Below are positions 26,813 through 35,028 of a stretch of DNA of 64,000 bases, piece by piece. The stretch comes from Ignavibacteriota bacterium (GTDB lineage: Bacteria > Bacteroidota > Ignavibacteria > UBA10030 > UBA6906). The notes beneath the pieces are model-generated. The model was not told the origin of the DNA. It saw only the letters and a program-made list of their open reading frames with translations, and searched no databases. Every line of letters starts with the position of its first letter. Within the stretch, counting starts at the first letter, position 1. The position numbers and the translations under genes were made by a program. The stretch covers positions 1 to 64,000 of the forward strand of contig JADJHP010000021.1 of assembly GCA_016707525.1 (NCBI GenBank), given 5' to 3'.

Positions 26813-28222
26813 GTGAAGAGTTCAATGAACCGGCGTGCCTTGTTCCTGGTGATCGCCGCAACACTGATCACCGGTGCCATCGCCGTGGCACAGCACGCAC
26901 CTGCTCCGGAGACCGAGACCGATCCTGCCGTTCTGCAGAAGCTCCAGTGGTTCCAGGACCAGAAGTTCGGGTTCATGATGCACTGGGGCCCCTACAGCCA
27001 GTGGGGCGTCGTGGAATCATGGTCACTCTGCAGCGAGGACGAGCCCTGGTGCGAGCGGCGCATGGACAACTATGTTGACTACTGCAAGGCCTATGAAGAG
27101 CTGCCGCGCACATTCAACCCCGTGTCCTTCGACCCTGATGCCTGGGCGGCCGCAGCCCGCAATGCCGGCATGAAGTACCTGGTCTTCACCACGAAGCACC
27201 ACGACGGCTTCTGCATGTTCGACACGAAACAGACCGCCTACCGCATCACGGATCCGGCGGTGCCCTTCCACACCAACCCCCGCGCCAATGTCACGAAGGA
27301 GATCTTCTCGTCGTTCCGCAAGCAGGGGTTCGGCATCGGCGCCTATTTTTCCAAACCCGACTGGCATAGCCCGCACTACTGGGCACCGTACTGGGCACAT
27401 GCGGACCGGAACGTGAACTACGACATCACGAAGCATCCCGACAGATGGAAGGCGTTCGTGGCCTTCACCCACGCACAGATCGAAGAACTGATGACCGGCT
27501 ACGGCCCGATCGATATTCTCTGGCTCGACGGCGGCTGGGTGAACCCCGGCAACAAGAAGCAGGACGTCAACATGCCTGCGATCGCTGCCATGTCCCGCTC
27601 CCATAACCCGGGCATGATCGTGGTGGATCGCGCCGTTCCCGGACGCTACGAGAACTACCGGACACCCGAGCAGGAGGTTCCGGAACGCCCGCTGTCATAT
27701 CCCTGGGAGACCTGCATGACCATGGGCAACTCCTGGTCGTACGTCCCCAACGACTCCTATAAACCCACCAACCGTCTCATCCATCTGCTCGTTGACATCG
27801 TGGCAAAGGGAGGCAACTTCCTGCTGAACGTTGGTCCCGATGCCCAGGGGAATCTGCCGCAGACAGCGCTTCTCCGCATGAAGGATATGGGGAACTGGTT
27901 GAAGGTGAACGGTGACGCCATCTACAAGACCCGGCCAGTGGCACCGTACAAGGAAGGGAAGATGTGCTATACCCGTTCGGCCGGCGGAGCCATCAATGCT
28001 ATCTATCTCGCTGATGCTTCAGAAAAGGAGGTCCCGGCCAGTATCTGGCTTCAGGGCATTTCGGCAAAGCCCGGATCGACGATCCGGATGATGGGAGTAC
28101 GGGAGCCGCTCGCCTGGGAAAAGAACGGTAAGGGTGTGCTCATCCGCATTCCTTCGGCGCTCTCGAGAAAACCCCCATGCGAACACGCATGGAGCTTCGT
28201 CGTCGAACAACCCATCCTGTGA
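26813..28222 (+). CDS. GH29 alpha-L-fucosidase, exported, 469 aa
   Basis: The start is GTG at 26813, seven bases after AAGGAG. A signal peptide (RRALFLVIAATLITGAIAVA) points to the periplasm or outside. The TIM-barrel shows GH29 signatures: FGFMMHWGPYSQWGVVESW, YLVFTTKHHDGFCMFDTKQT (substrate-binding His pair) and IDILWLDGGW (Asp nucleophile, about residue 236). GGNFLLNVGPDAQGNLPQ follows, and a short beta-sandwich ends the protein. It is the only plus-strand gene in a minus-strand glycosidase block. A 10-bp hairpin follows the stop. It removes terminal alpha-linked fucose, as found on N-glycans, mucins and some plant or algal glycans. A leftward promoter/operator just beyond its 3' end points back into it. 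Confidence 0.92.
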   Translation: MKSSMNRRALFLVIAATLITGAIAVAQHAPAPETETDPAVLQKLQWFQDQKFGFMMHWGPYSQWGVVESWSLCSEDEPWCERRMDNYVDYCKAYEELPRTFNPVSFDPDAWAAAARNAGMKYLVFTTKHHDGFCMFDTKQTAYRITDPAVPFHTNPRANVTKEIFSSFRKQGFGIGAYFSKPDWHSPHYWAPYWAHADRNVNYDITKHPDRWKAFVAFTHAQIEELMTGYGPIDILWLDGGWVNPGNKKQDVNMPAIAAMSRSHNPGMIVVDRAVPGRYENYRTPEQEVPERPLSYPWETCMTMGNSWSYVPNDSYKPTNRLIHLLVDIVAKGGNFLLNVGPDAQGNLPQTALLRMKDMGNWLKVNGDAIYKTRPVAPYKEGKMCYTRSAGGAINAIYLADASEKEVPASIWLQGISAKPGSTIRMMGVREPLAWEKNGKGVLIRIPSALSRKPPCEHAWSFVVEQPIL

Positions 28223-28237
28223 TCTGAGCACCTGCCC

Positions 28238-28267
28238 GGGGCACCCTCCCCATACGAAGGGTGCCCC
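28238..28267 (+). terminator. Hairpin after the fucosidase gene
   Basis: Perfect 10-bp stem GGGGCACCCT / AGGGTGCCCC with a 10-base loop, 15 bases after the stop codon. No U-run follows on either strand, so termination may be Rho-assisted, or the hairpin may protect the transcript end. Confidence 0.5.
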
Positions 28268-28293
28268 CTGGCAGATGAAACGTCTGTGCAGCA

Positions 28294-28316
28294 ATTAGTT
28301 GTTAAGAACAACTAAT
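28294..28316. promoter_or_regulatory. Palindromic ROK-type operator in a convergent intergenic region
   Basis: Perfect inverted repeat with 10-bp arms: ATTAGTTGTT, spacer AAG, AACAACTAAT. The TTAGTT...AACTAA ends match known XylR/ROK operators and resemble the palindrome in front of the ROK gene at 12901. It lies immediately downstream of a leftward promoter (-10 at 28323-28328), overlapping the predicted transcription start, the same arrangement as at 12863-12921. Confidence 0.6.
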
Positions 28317-28322
28317 AGAACC

Positions 28323-28351
28323 AATGTAACCTGCGACGTTCACAAAGTCAA
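28323..28351 (-). promoter_or_regulatory. Leftward sigma-70-like promoter facing the fucosidase 3' end
   Basis: On the minus strand: TTGACT (28346-28351), 17-base spacer, TACATT (28323-28328). Transcripts would run antisense through the fucosidase gene towards the GH125-SSS-GH130 genes. No minus-strand gene starts directly behind it. Nothing else was recognised in the 28268-28429 stretch. Confidence 0.5.
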
Positions 28352-28429
28352 GCGATTTTCCCCTGCTTTTCCGCCGTCTTGGCCCATATCGGATTTGGTT
28401 GGTCACTCAATCAAATTACCTGATGAGCC

Positions 28430-29503
28430 CTACTCCCACTCGACACCGCGAAATGGCCTTCCGCGTAACCTGGCGGGATCCAGGACGATGTGCCGTATCT
28501 TCCCCCTCTTCCAGGTGTACGTCACATGCACCAAACCATCCGCCGACTGCATCACCGATGGGTAGGAAAACTCCGCGCCCTTCTCCACCTCCAGCAGACA
28601 GCCGGCCTCCCAATGCACCCCATCGGCAGACAACGCGACGGTGATCGTGTCGCGCCCGACACTCCAACTGTTCAACGCGTTCCGCGCATGATTGTAGACC
28701 AGCAAGAGGCGCCCATCGTGCAAGCGGATCGCATCCACACCCGAATTCGAACACAGGAACTCACACAGCGCCATGGGCGACCACGACTCGCCTTCATCGC
28801 GCGACACGGTGCGGAACATCCTTCCCTGCTTCGTACGCCCGACGGCAAGGATCGTATCGCCCATCCGCACCAGCGCAGGTTGGATCGCTCCGATGGAGGC
28901 CGTGTCATTCAATGGCCCGACCCGCGACCACTCCTTCCCTCCCGCATCCATGTGTTCCATCCACACCTGCCAGCCCGTCAATTCCGTGCTCGACGGGCAA
29001 AGGAGGCCACCCCCGGCGGTCCGCAACGGATGGTTCCGCACAGGACCGACAAACCCTTCGGGCAACCGCTCCGGGGGCGACCACGATCGTCCCCCGTCGC
29101 GTGATCCCTTCATCATCCCCCACCACTCGCGGGGATTGGGGCCAACCTTATAGAACACCACCAGGGAACCGTCCCTTGCAACATGCAGAACGGGGTTCCA
29201 GCACGCAAACACCGTGTCCCCGGGCATCTTCCCGTCGGCGATCCTCACCGGCGCGGACCATCCGTCCACTTCGCGCCGTGAGAACCAGATCCCGACATCC
29301 GCACACCCTTCGTACGAACCTCCGAACCACGCCACCGCCGGTACACCGTCCAGGTCAACGACCGACGAAGCATGGCATTGAGGTGTCGGCATGGTGTCCG
29401 CAACGAACTCCGTCAATATGACCGCGGATGACGTGTCCGTTTGCGCCGGGGCCGGGAGCGAAAGCAGTGCGGCGGCGAACACGCCGGCGAGCAGACATCT
29501 CAT
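28430..29503 (-). CDS. Sialidase-like BNR-repeat protein, exported, 357 aa
   Basis: Signal peptide MRCLLAGVFAAALLSLPAPAQ. Six-bladed propeller with Asp-box motifs (SRDGGRSW near residue 133, SRDEGESW near 231, and a weaker SADGVHW). The family is COG4409-like 'predicted neuraminidase' (BNR_2). The FRIP arginine motif of classical GH33 sialidases is not seen, so activity on sialic acid is not assured; relatives act on other sugars. The ATG overlaps the stop of the GH3 gene (ATGA), indicating translational coupling, so both act in the same pathway. The protein should be periplasmic or secreted. With GH3 and GH29 it would trim outer sugars before the mannosidases act (inference). Confidence 0.8.
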   Translation of the reverse strand: MRCLLAGVFAAALLSLPAPAQTDTSSAVILTEFVADTMPTPQCHASSVVDLDGVPAVAWFGGSYEGCADVGIWFSRREVDGWSAPVRIADGKMPGDTVFACWNPVLHVARDGSLVVFYKVGPNPREWWGMMKGSRDGGRSWSPPERLPEGFVGPVRNHPLRTAGGGLLCPSSTELTGWQVWMEHMDAGGKEWSRVGPLNDTASIGAIQPALVRMGDTILAVGRTKQGRMFRTVSRDEGESWSPMALCEFLCSNSGVDAIRLHDGRLLLVYNHARNALNSWSVGRDTITVALSADGVHWEAGCLLEVEKGAEFSYPSVMQSADGLVHVTYTWKRGKIRHIVLDPARLRGRPFRGVEWE

Positions 29504-32175
29504 TTCGCTGTCACCTTCACGAATCCGCGCAGGCGGATGTCCGCGGAGGAAGCGCCGATCATGATCTTGATGTCACCCGGCTCCACGATGCGCTTCATAT
29601 GCGCATCGAGCATGCTGAGTTCATCGAAACCGAGTTCGAACCGCACATCCTTCCATTCGCCGGGTTTCAGCGTGATGCGGCGGAAGCCGCGCAGTTCCAT
29701 CACCGGGCGGGCGACGCTCGCCTCCACATCGCGGATGTACAACTGCACCACCTCGTCGCCGGTGACACTCCCGGTGTTCTTGACCGTACAGTTCACGACG
29801 ACGCGCTTGTCCGCCTTCATGACTTCCGGCGTGATCCGCAGGCCGCTGTACGAGAAGTTCGTATAGCTCAGGCCATAGCCGAACGGGAAGAGCGGCTTGC
29901 CCGTGTGGTCCATGTAATCATCGCCGCGCCCGGTCGGCTTGTGATTGTAGTAGAGCGGTGCCTGCCCGACCACATCGGGGAACGTGATCGGCAAACGGCC
30001 CGCGGGGTTGTAGTCTCCGAAGAGCACCTCCGCGACCGCCGTGCCGCCCTTTTCACCGGGATACCAGACATCAACCACTGCGCCCACGCGGTCGAGCCAA
30101 TGCTCCATCGTTACCGCGCTCCCTCCAACGATCACGACCACGACGGGCTTGCCGGTCGCGGCGATGCGGCGGATGAGTTCTTCCTGCCTCCCCGGCAGCG
30201 CAAGGCTCGAACGGTCACGGAACTCTCCCTCTTCCACCCCGGCAACAACGATGGCGATATCGGACGCACCGGCTGCATCAATGGCGTCCTTGATCGCCTG
30301 CTCCTTGCTTGCAACGCCGGCATCCCAGACCATGCGCACGCGGACATTCCCAACGCCTTCATGGAATTCAAGGCGCAACCGGTACTTCTGGCCCTTTGTC
30401 ATGTGCACCGGCACAGTGGTCGTCGCAAATCCCCGTTTCTGCCAGCGGTCGATGACCAGAGAATCGTTCATGTACAGCCGGTATCCATCATCCCCTTCAA
30501 AGCCGAAGCGCACCGCACCCGACAGGGGTGAGGTCAGTGTGCCGGTCCACCGCACAGAAAACCAGTCAAAATTCACTTTGGGGTCCGCGGAGAAGAGCGT
30601 CCAGCCAAAATCGACCTCGCGGTCAACCCGGGTAAGCACCGGCGCGCCAGACAGATCGATCGAGTTGAAATACTCGGCCTTCAGTCCCGGCTTACCGTCC
30701 GGGGTTGTGAGAGCCGTGGAAGGGACGGTGACATACGTGGTATCGAGGCGTCCGCATCCGGGCGCATAGAGGACATTCGCCGCCCCGGCGGCGCGTTTCC
30801 GGATGCCGTCGAGAATGGAGACAACGCCGATGCCTGCGCCGCTATACCCGCCCAGGCGGGCCTCCACGGCATCGGACCCGATGACAGCGATGCTCCGGTA
30901 GCGGCCGTTCAGAGGCAGAAGCGCTCCCGCATTCTTCAGCAGCACGATGGATTCGCGCGCGGACTGGAGTGCGAGGCTCCGGTGATCGGCATGGCCGCTC
31001 CAGAACGTTGCCCCCGCTGTTTCCACATAGGGATGCTCGAACAACCCGAGCCGGAACTTCGCGCGCAGCACACGGCGAACGGCATCGTTCACCGCGGCCG
31101 TATCCACCATTCCTTTCTTGAAGGCATCGAGAAGAGGTTCATGGTGTTCGTAGGCGGTCTGGAAGATCACATCCAGCCCACCCTCGATCGCGGCCTTTGC
31201 GGACCCCTGGCGCGTCGACACGATGTGATGCAGGTCGAGGAGCCCTCCCACCGCGCTCGCATCCGAAATGATGAACCCGTCGAAGCCCCATTCCTTCTTC
31301 ACTTTATCCTTGAGGAGGGCCGGATTCGCAGTACACGGGAGGCCATCAAGCGAATTGTATGATGTCATGAATGAGGTCGTCCGGCCGCGCTTCACCGCGG
31401 CGAGGAACGGCGGGTAGTACACCTCTTCCAGAGTCCGCTCGTTGAAGTCGATCGGATAGCTGTCGCGCCCGCCGTCGCCTACATTGGCGATCAGATGTTT
31501 CGGCGTCACCACCACACCGAGGTCCTCGATGTTCCGTACATAGGCAGCGGTCACCTCCGACATCAGGAACGGATCCTCGCCGAAGGTCTCCTCGACACGC
31601 CCCCAACGGGCGTCCCGCGCAAGGTTGATCACCGGGCAGAGCAGATCGCGGATGCCGCGTGAGCGGGCTTCCCGCGCGATCGCTGCGCCGATCTTCCCGA
31701 CCAGTGTCGTATCCCATGTTGCGGCAAGGCCGATGGCCTGGGGGAACGCCGTGGCATCGTTGCGTACGAGGCCATGCAGCGCCTCATCAAAGGCGATGAT
31801 CGGGATACCGAGGCGGGTCTCTTCAAGAAAGAACTTCTGGATCTCATTGATCTTGGCCGCGGTGTTCGCAGCCACACCCGAATCGTGGTACTCCAACATC
31901 TGCTCGGTGTCCGCCACCTTCCGCTGCTGGTCGCGGATGTTCAGGCCGAAGATCCCATTTTTGTATCGCTGTTTGCCGTCGGAAAGATCTCCCGGGATCA
32001 TGAAGAGCTGCCAGAACTTCTCTTCGATGGTCATCCGTCCGAGAAGATCGTTCACCCGTTCTTCCACGGACCGGGCGGGGTCTTTATAGGGAGGTCGTGC
32101 CTGTGCGCCGGCATGAGCGGGCGCAAGAGTGACAAGAAGAGCTGCTGCGATGAGGGCTCGGAACATCATGGGCAA
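29500..32175 (-). CDS. GH3 beta-glycosidase with PA14 domain, exported, 891 aa
   Basis: Signal peptide (FRALIAAALLVTLAPAHAGA). N-terminal TIM-barrel with EERVNDLLGRMTIEEKFWQL, FDEALHGLVR and nucleophile strand GFDGFIISDASAV (Asp, about residue 300). The alpha/beta sandwich follows, interrupted by a PA14 insert (LKAEYFNSIDLSGAP ... FGFEGDDGYRLYMNDSLVID, about residues 500-610). The acid/base region is VVAGVEEGEFRDRSSLALPG (Glu). The C-terminal FnIII-like domain contains FPFGYGLSYTNFSYSG. This is the standard bglX-like multi-domain architecture, full length. Substrate range of GH3 includes beta-glucosides, xylosides and N-acetylhexosaminides; the EGEFRDR/LALPG pattern suits glucosidase/xylosidase rather than NagZ types. 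First gene of a two-gene unit with the sialidase-like gene. Confidence 0.9.
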   Translation of the reverse strand: MPMMFRALIAAALLVTLAPAHAGAQARPPYKDPARSVEERVNDLLGRMTIEEKFWQLFMIPGDLSDGKQRYKNGIFGLNIRDQQRKVADTEQMLEYHDSGVAANTAAKINEIQKFFLEETRLGIPIIAFDEALHGLVRNDATAFPQAIGLAATWDTTLVGKIGAAIAREARSRGIRDLLCPVINLARDARWGRVEETFGEDPFLMSEVTAAYVRNIEDLGVVVTPKHLIANVGDGGRDSYPIDFNERTLEEVYYPPFLAAVKRGRTTSFMTSYNSLDGLPCTANPALLKDKVKKEWGFDGFIISDASAVGGLLDLHHIVSTRQGSAKAAIEGGLDVIFQTAYEHHEPLLDAFKKGMVDTAAVNDAVRRVLRAKFRLGLFEHPYVETAGATFWSGHADHRSLALQSARESIVLLKNAGALLPLNGRYRSIAVIGSDAVEARLGGYSGAGIGVVSILDGIRKRAAGAANVLYAPGCGRLDTTYVTVPSTALTTPDGKPGLKAEYFNSIDLSGAPVLTRVDREVDFGWTLFSADPKVNFDWFSVRWTGTLTSPLSGAVRFGFEGDDGYRLYMNDSLVIDRWQKRGFATTTVPVHMTKGQKYRLRLEFHEGVGNVRVRMVWDAGVASKEQAIKDAIDAAGASDIAIVVAGVEEGEFRDRSSLALPGRQEELIRRIAATGKPVVVVIVGGSAVTMEHWLDRVGAVVDVWYPGEKGGTAVAEVLFGDYNPAGRLPITFPDVVGQAPLYYNHKPTGRGDDYMDHTGKPLFPFGYGLSYTNFSYSGLRITPEVMKADKRVVVNCTVKNTGSVTGDEVVQLYIRDVEASVARPVMELRGFRRITLKPGEWKDVRFELGFDELSMLDAHMKRIVEPGDIKIMIGASSADIRLRGFVKVTAK

Positions 32176-32281
32176 CCTGAAGTTTGTGTGCGTGGGAGCA
32201 GAGGATCATGGGAGGCGATGGAGATGTCCGCCCCGCTCAAGATAACACTTTTTTGAGCTCCCCGCCACGGGCTCACATGTC

Positions 32282-33395
32282 CTAGACCCCGAGCGGCAGG
32301 GTGATGCAGAACGTCGTTCCGGCATCCGGGGTGCTTTCAAGCTCACCTGCCCGCCGAGATACCGTTCGGTCAGAAGCTTGATGCTGTAGGTCCCGAGTCC
32401 GCGGTCCTGCCCTTTGTTGAGAAGGACCGCTGGAAGATCTGGAATCTGACCTCAGGACTCATGACCGCGGGATTGTGCACGGTGAAGAAGATCACTTCGT
32501 GATTGGATCTGCTCGTTACGGTCACCGTTTCTCCGGATCCGGATGCCTCCAGCGCATTCTTCACCATGTTCCCCAGTACCCGTCGGATGAGCCCCGCATC
32601 GGCGATGAAGGACACATCGTCCCCGGCTCCGATCACCAGGCTTCTGCCGCGTGCCACTTCGTGGCCGGCGTAGCAGCCGATCACCTCTTCAAGGACGTCC
32701 TTGCTTCGCAGGGGGACGGGTGAGGTGACGAGTTCATTATTCTCGGCGGCATTGAGCTCGCGCTGGGCTCTGATCTCCGCAACGAGCTGTGACGCGATCC
32801 GATGCACGATCTCCACGAACTCATTGTCGTTGTCCCCATCGATCTCCAACTGCGCGAGCCCCTGCAACCCTCCCGCCGCATTCAGGATATCGTGGAAGAA
32901 GATCCGTTCAAGGGCCTTGCGCCGCTTCTGGTCGCTGATGTCCTGAACGGCGAAGAGCGTATAGCGCTCCCCTTTCACATCGAATGGGGACGCCATCACA
33001 TGGAGATCAAGCGCGGAGCCATCTCCGTCGGTAAGGATCCGGCATTCGCGTTGCGACTGCTGACCCTGCTGGCTCTCGAGGATCGCGGTCACCGCCCCGC
33101 ACGTACGGCAGAACTCTGTGGTGCCACACCCCCCTGTTGCAGCGGCGTGGGTGCAATTCAGCGCCTCACCAGGCCGGACGCCGAGCACCTCCGCGGTGGT
33201 CTTCTTGCCGATCGAGTGGAGAAACGCGGTATTGGCAAACGTCACCTGCCGCAGGGCGTTCAGCACCACAAGGGGCTCCGGAACAGCATCGAGGCAACGG
33301 CGGTCGCCGATGGCAAATTCAACAAGCGCCTGCTGCTCTTCCAACTCTCCCGCGCTGGATCGCTCCGCCGGAGCGAATGCTGTCGGTAGTGGCAT
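32282..33395 (-). pseudogene. PAS-domain sensor histidine kinase, two one-base deletions near the 3' end
   Basis: A PAS domain (CLDAVPEPLVVLNALRQVTF) contains the Cys-rich stretch GEALNCTHAAATGGCGTTEF followed by CRTCGA, a known metal- or redox-binding PAS variant. The kinase part shows the phospho-acceptor FFHDILNAAGGLQGLAQL (His near residue 172), the N-box MVKNALEASGSG and the start of the G-box FSTKG. Near 32407 a missing base ends the frame early (32370); read on in the other frame the sequence is RGLGTYSIKLLTERYLGGQV, and a second missing base near 32340 restores TPDAGTTFCITLPLGV and a stop at 32282. So only the last 40 residues, needed for ATP binding, are affected. The protein lacks membrane segments, so it is a cytoplasmic sensor. 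Confidence 0.75.
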
Positions 33396-33600
33396 CGAAA
33401 AGGATCCTCTGCTATATGCGTTAGCAGATACTTTCGCAAATATCGTGCCTTTGGCGGGCGAGGATACAGGGGGGAAGGGTCACGTCTTTGAGTCGGGCGG
33501 GATGGCGTTGCGGCGAGGGGCGGCCAGTAGGTCAAATATGACCACGCCGCGGGGATCATCACCCGCGCTCAGGACCCCGGGGGTTGTGCCCGGAGGCTGG

Positions 33601-33768
33601 TCATTTCACACCGCGTTTTCGCTTCTCGATGAAGACCTGGGCATCCACCTGCTCGCCGCAGAGAGAGCACACGTGGTGCCGCGTGGTCTCGTTGAAGTCG
33701 GGTTCGCGCGATTGTTTGCAATTGGGGCAACGCACGGTGATCGGTGTGTCATCCTGCTTCTTCGCCAT
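33601..33768 (-). CDS. Small zinc-ribbon protein, 55 aa
   Basis: The frame starts at ATG 33768, 14 bases after the peptide deformylase stop, and ends at TGA 33603-33601. It reads MAKKQDDTPITVRCPNC, then HHVCSLCGEQVDAQVF, so it has two CxxC pairs 20 residues apart, the spacing of a treble-clef/zinc-ribbon. The tail is basic (IEKRKRGVK). It is co-directional with deformylase and the ACT-domain protein and probably cotranscribed. Possible roles include RNA or ribosome binding, but the sequence gives no function. Too short for usual gene-length cut-offs, yet well supported by the motif and spacing. Confidence 0.65.
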   Translation of the reverse strand: MAKKQDDTPITVRCPNCKQSREPDFNETTRHHVCSLCGEQVDAQVFIEKRKRGVK

Positions 33769-33781
33769 GCTCTGGCCGTCC

Positions 33782-34282
33782 TCAGTAGGTCTTGCGTTTG
33801 AACAGGTCCCGCTTCACATTCGCGATCCGGTCCAGGAACAACACCCCGTCCAGATGGTCGATCTCGTGCTGCAGAACCACCGCTTCGAATCCGGATGTCT
33901 CCAACTCGGCTTCCGTACCGTCGGGTGTCAGGTACCGCACCCCCAGGATGGACTTGCGTTCAACGTTGCCGGTGAAATCCGGCACGCTCAGGCATCCTTC
34001 GCGCGTCACCACCGACCCCTGTGCGCCGGTGACCTGCGGGTTGATCATCACGAGGAGGCCGTGCTTGTCCGTCGCCTTCTTGTGCCCGGTCACATCCACG
34101 ACAATGATGCGCCGGAGGTCGCCCACCTGCGGGGCAGCGATACCGACGCAGCCCCGGTTCTCCTGGATCATCATCGTGAGCCGCGCCGTAAATTCCACGA
34201 CCGATGCATCGAGGTCCGTGACTGCACGGCAACGTTTGCGCAGGGTTTCGTCGGGGAATTGGAGAATGGAAAAGAGATTCAT
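33782..34282 (-). CDS. def: Peptide deformylase, 166 aa
   Basis: Removes the formyl group from the N-terminal Met of new proteins (cytoplasm). All three metal/active-site motifs are present: GCVGIAAPQVG (motif 1, GxGxAAPQ; the first Gly is replaced by Cys in GCVG), EGCLSVP (motif 2, with the metal Cys) and QHEIDHLDG (motif 3, HExxH). Length matches type I/III deformylases. The ATG overlaps the stop of the ACT-domain gene (ATGA), and a small zinc-ribbon gene follows after 14 bases. Usual neighbours fmt and priA are absent, so it may be a second, accessory deformylase or simply relocated. Confidence 0.93.
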   Translation of the reverse strand: MNLFSILQFPDETLRKRCRAVTDLDASVVEFTARLTMMIQENRGCVGIAAPQVGDLRRIIVVDVTGHKKATDKHGLLVMINPQVTGAQGSVVTREGCLSVPDFTGNVERKSILGVRYLTPDGTEAELETSGFEAVVLQHEIDHLDGVLFLDRIANVKRDLFKRKTY

Positions 34283-34827
34283 AGGATCTCGTTGACGATC
34301 CTTTGAACGGTCACATGCACCCCGGTCTTCTTCCCGGACCTGACGAGCGCCTGACGAAATGCGGTCTCCCCGACCTTCGCCGGCATGTCCACTTCAAGAA
34401 GCATGTAATATGCCGGCGGGGTCGTGCGCTGCGAGCTCTTGGTCTCGAGGTCGATGATATTTCCGCCCTTCTTCACAATGGCCTCCGTAATGCCCTGGAC
34501 GATGCCCGGGCGGTCGGCGCCACTGATCGAGATCATGTATCGCTTGCCTTTTCCGTCATACTCCTGCATCTCCTTCCGGGTGATCTTCCGGAAGTCGACA
34601 GACATGCCGAACCTGTCACCAAAAGCCTTCAGCCTGCGGTCGAGGGCCTCCGGAAGGCGCGGGTCTTCACGTGACAGAAGAACGATGACCGAAAAGGTGC
34701 GGCGGAGCATCACCATCGACGAGTCTTCGATGTTGAAGGCGTATGCCGTCAGCAATTTCGTAAGTTCAAATACGATCCCCTTGCTGTCCACGCCGCCCGC
34801 TGTGAGAAGATAGAAGTGCTTGTCCAT
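34279..34827 (-). CDS. GcvR-like protein with two ACT domains, 182 aa
   Basis: The ATG at 34827 follows GGAGACGAGC; an earlier in-frame start would add ten residues. First ACT domain: KHFYLLTAGGVDSKGIVFEL, with NIEDSSMVMLRRTFSVIVLL. Second: RYMISISGADRPGIVQGITE (about residues 96-115), with NIIDLETKSS. Two ACT domains with no enzyme part is the layout of the GcvR family (glycine-cleavage repressor accessory proteins) and of related small amino-acid sensors. No DNA-binding domain, so it would work through a partner. It is first in the unit with deformylase and the zinc-ribbon protein and has its own promoter about 90 bases upstream. Confidence 0.78.
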   Translation of the reverse strand: MDKHFYLLTAGGVDSKGIVFELTKLLTAYAFNIEDSSMVMLRRTFSVIVLLSREDPRLPEALDRRLKAFGDRFGMSVDFRKITRKEMQEYDGKGKRYMISISGADRPGIVQGITEAIVKKGGNIIDLETKSSQRTTPPAYYMLLEVDMPAKVGETAFRQALVRSGKKTGVHVTVQRIVNEIL

Positions 34828-34915
34828 GCTCGTCTCCATGTGAACCGTCCCCTGCACCGTCGATGAGTGGCCGGATCACGCTCCGGAGCGCTGCCACCAT
34901 CGGTGCTGTGCGTTC

Positions 34916-34944
34916 ATGATAGCGAATCTGCGGCACGTTCACAA
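34916..34944 (-). promoter_or_regulatory. Promoter of the ACT protein-deformylase unit
   Basis: On the minus strand: TTGTGA (34939-34944), 17-base spacer, TATCAT (34916-34921). It lies in the divergent gap with the propeller kinase gene. Confidence 0.45.
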
Positions 34945-34994
34945 CCGTCCCTCCCCTTCCCCGGAGGGAGGTTCGTCCCGGGCCCCGGATCGGC

Positions 34995-35023
34995 TTGATT
35001 CTCCGGTGGGATGTTTGTTCATT
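34995..35023 (+). promoter_or_regulatory. Possible leaderless promoter of the propeller sensor kinase
   Basis: TTGATT and TTCATT are separated by 17 bases. The ATG at 35029 comes six bases after the -10 box, at the expected transcription start, and there is no Shine-Dalgarno sequence, so the message may be leaderless. Confidence 0.35.
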
Positions 35024-35028
35024 ATCGG

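Noticed and set aside
28019..28311. Minus-strand frames of 86-91 codons starting at the leftward promoter/operator
   Set aside because: They overlap the conserved fucosidase 3' end and show no motif; no ribosome site. Treated as shadows although the promoter points into them.
28430..29503. Naming the BNR protein nanH (true sialidase)
   Set aside because: Asp boxes are present but the FRIP arginine motif is not seen, so only sialidase-like is justified.
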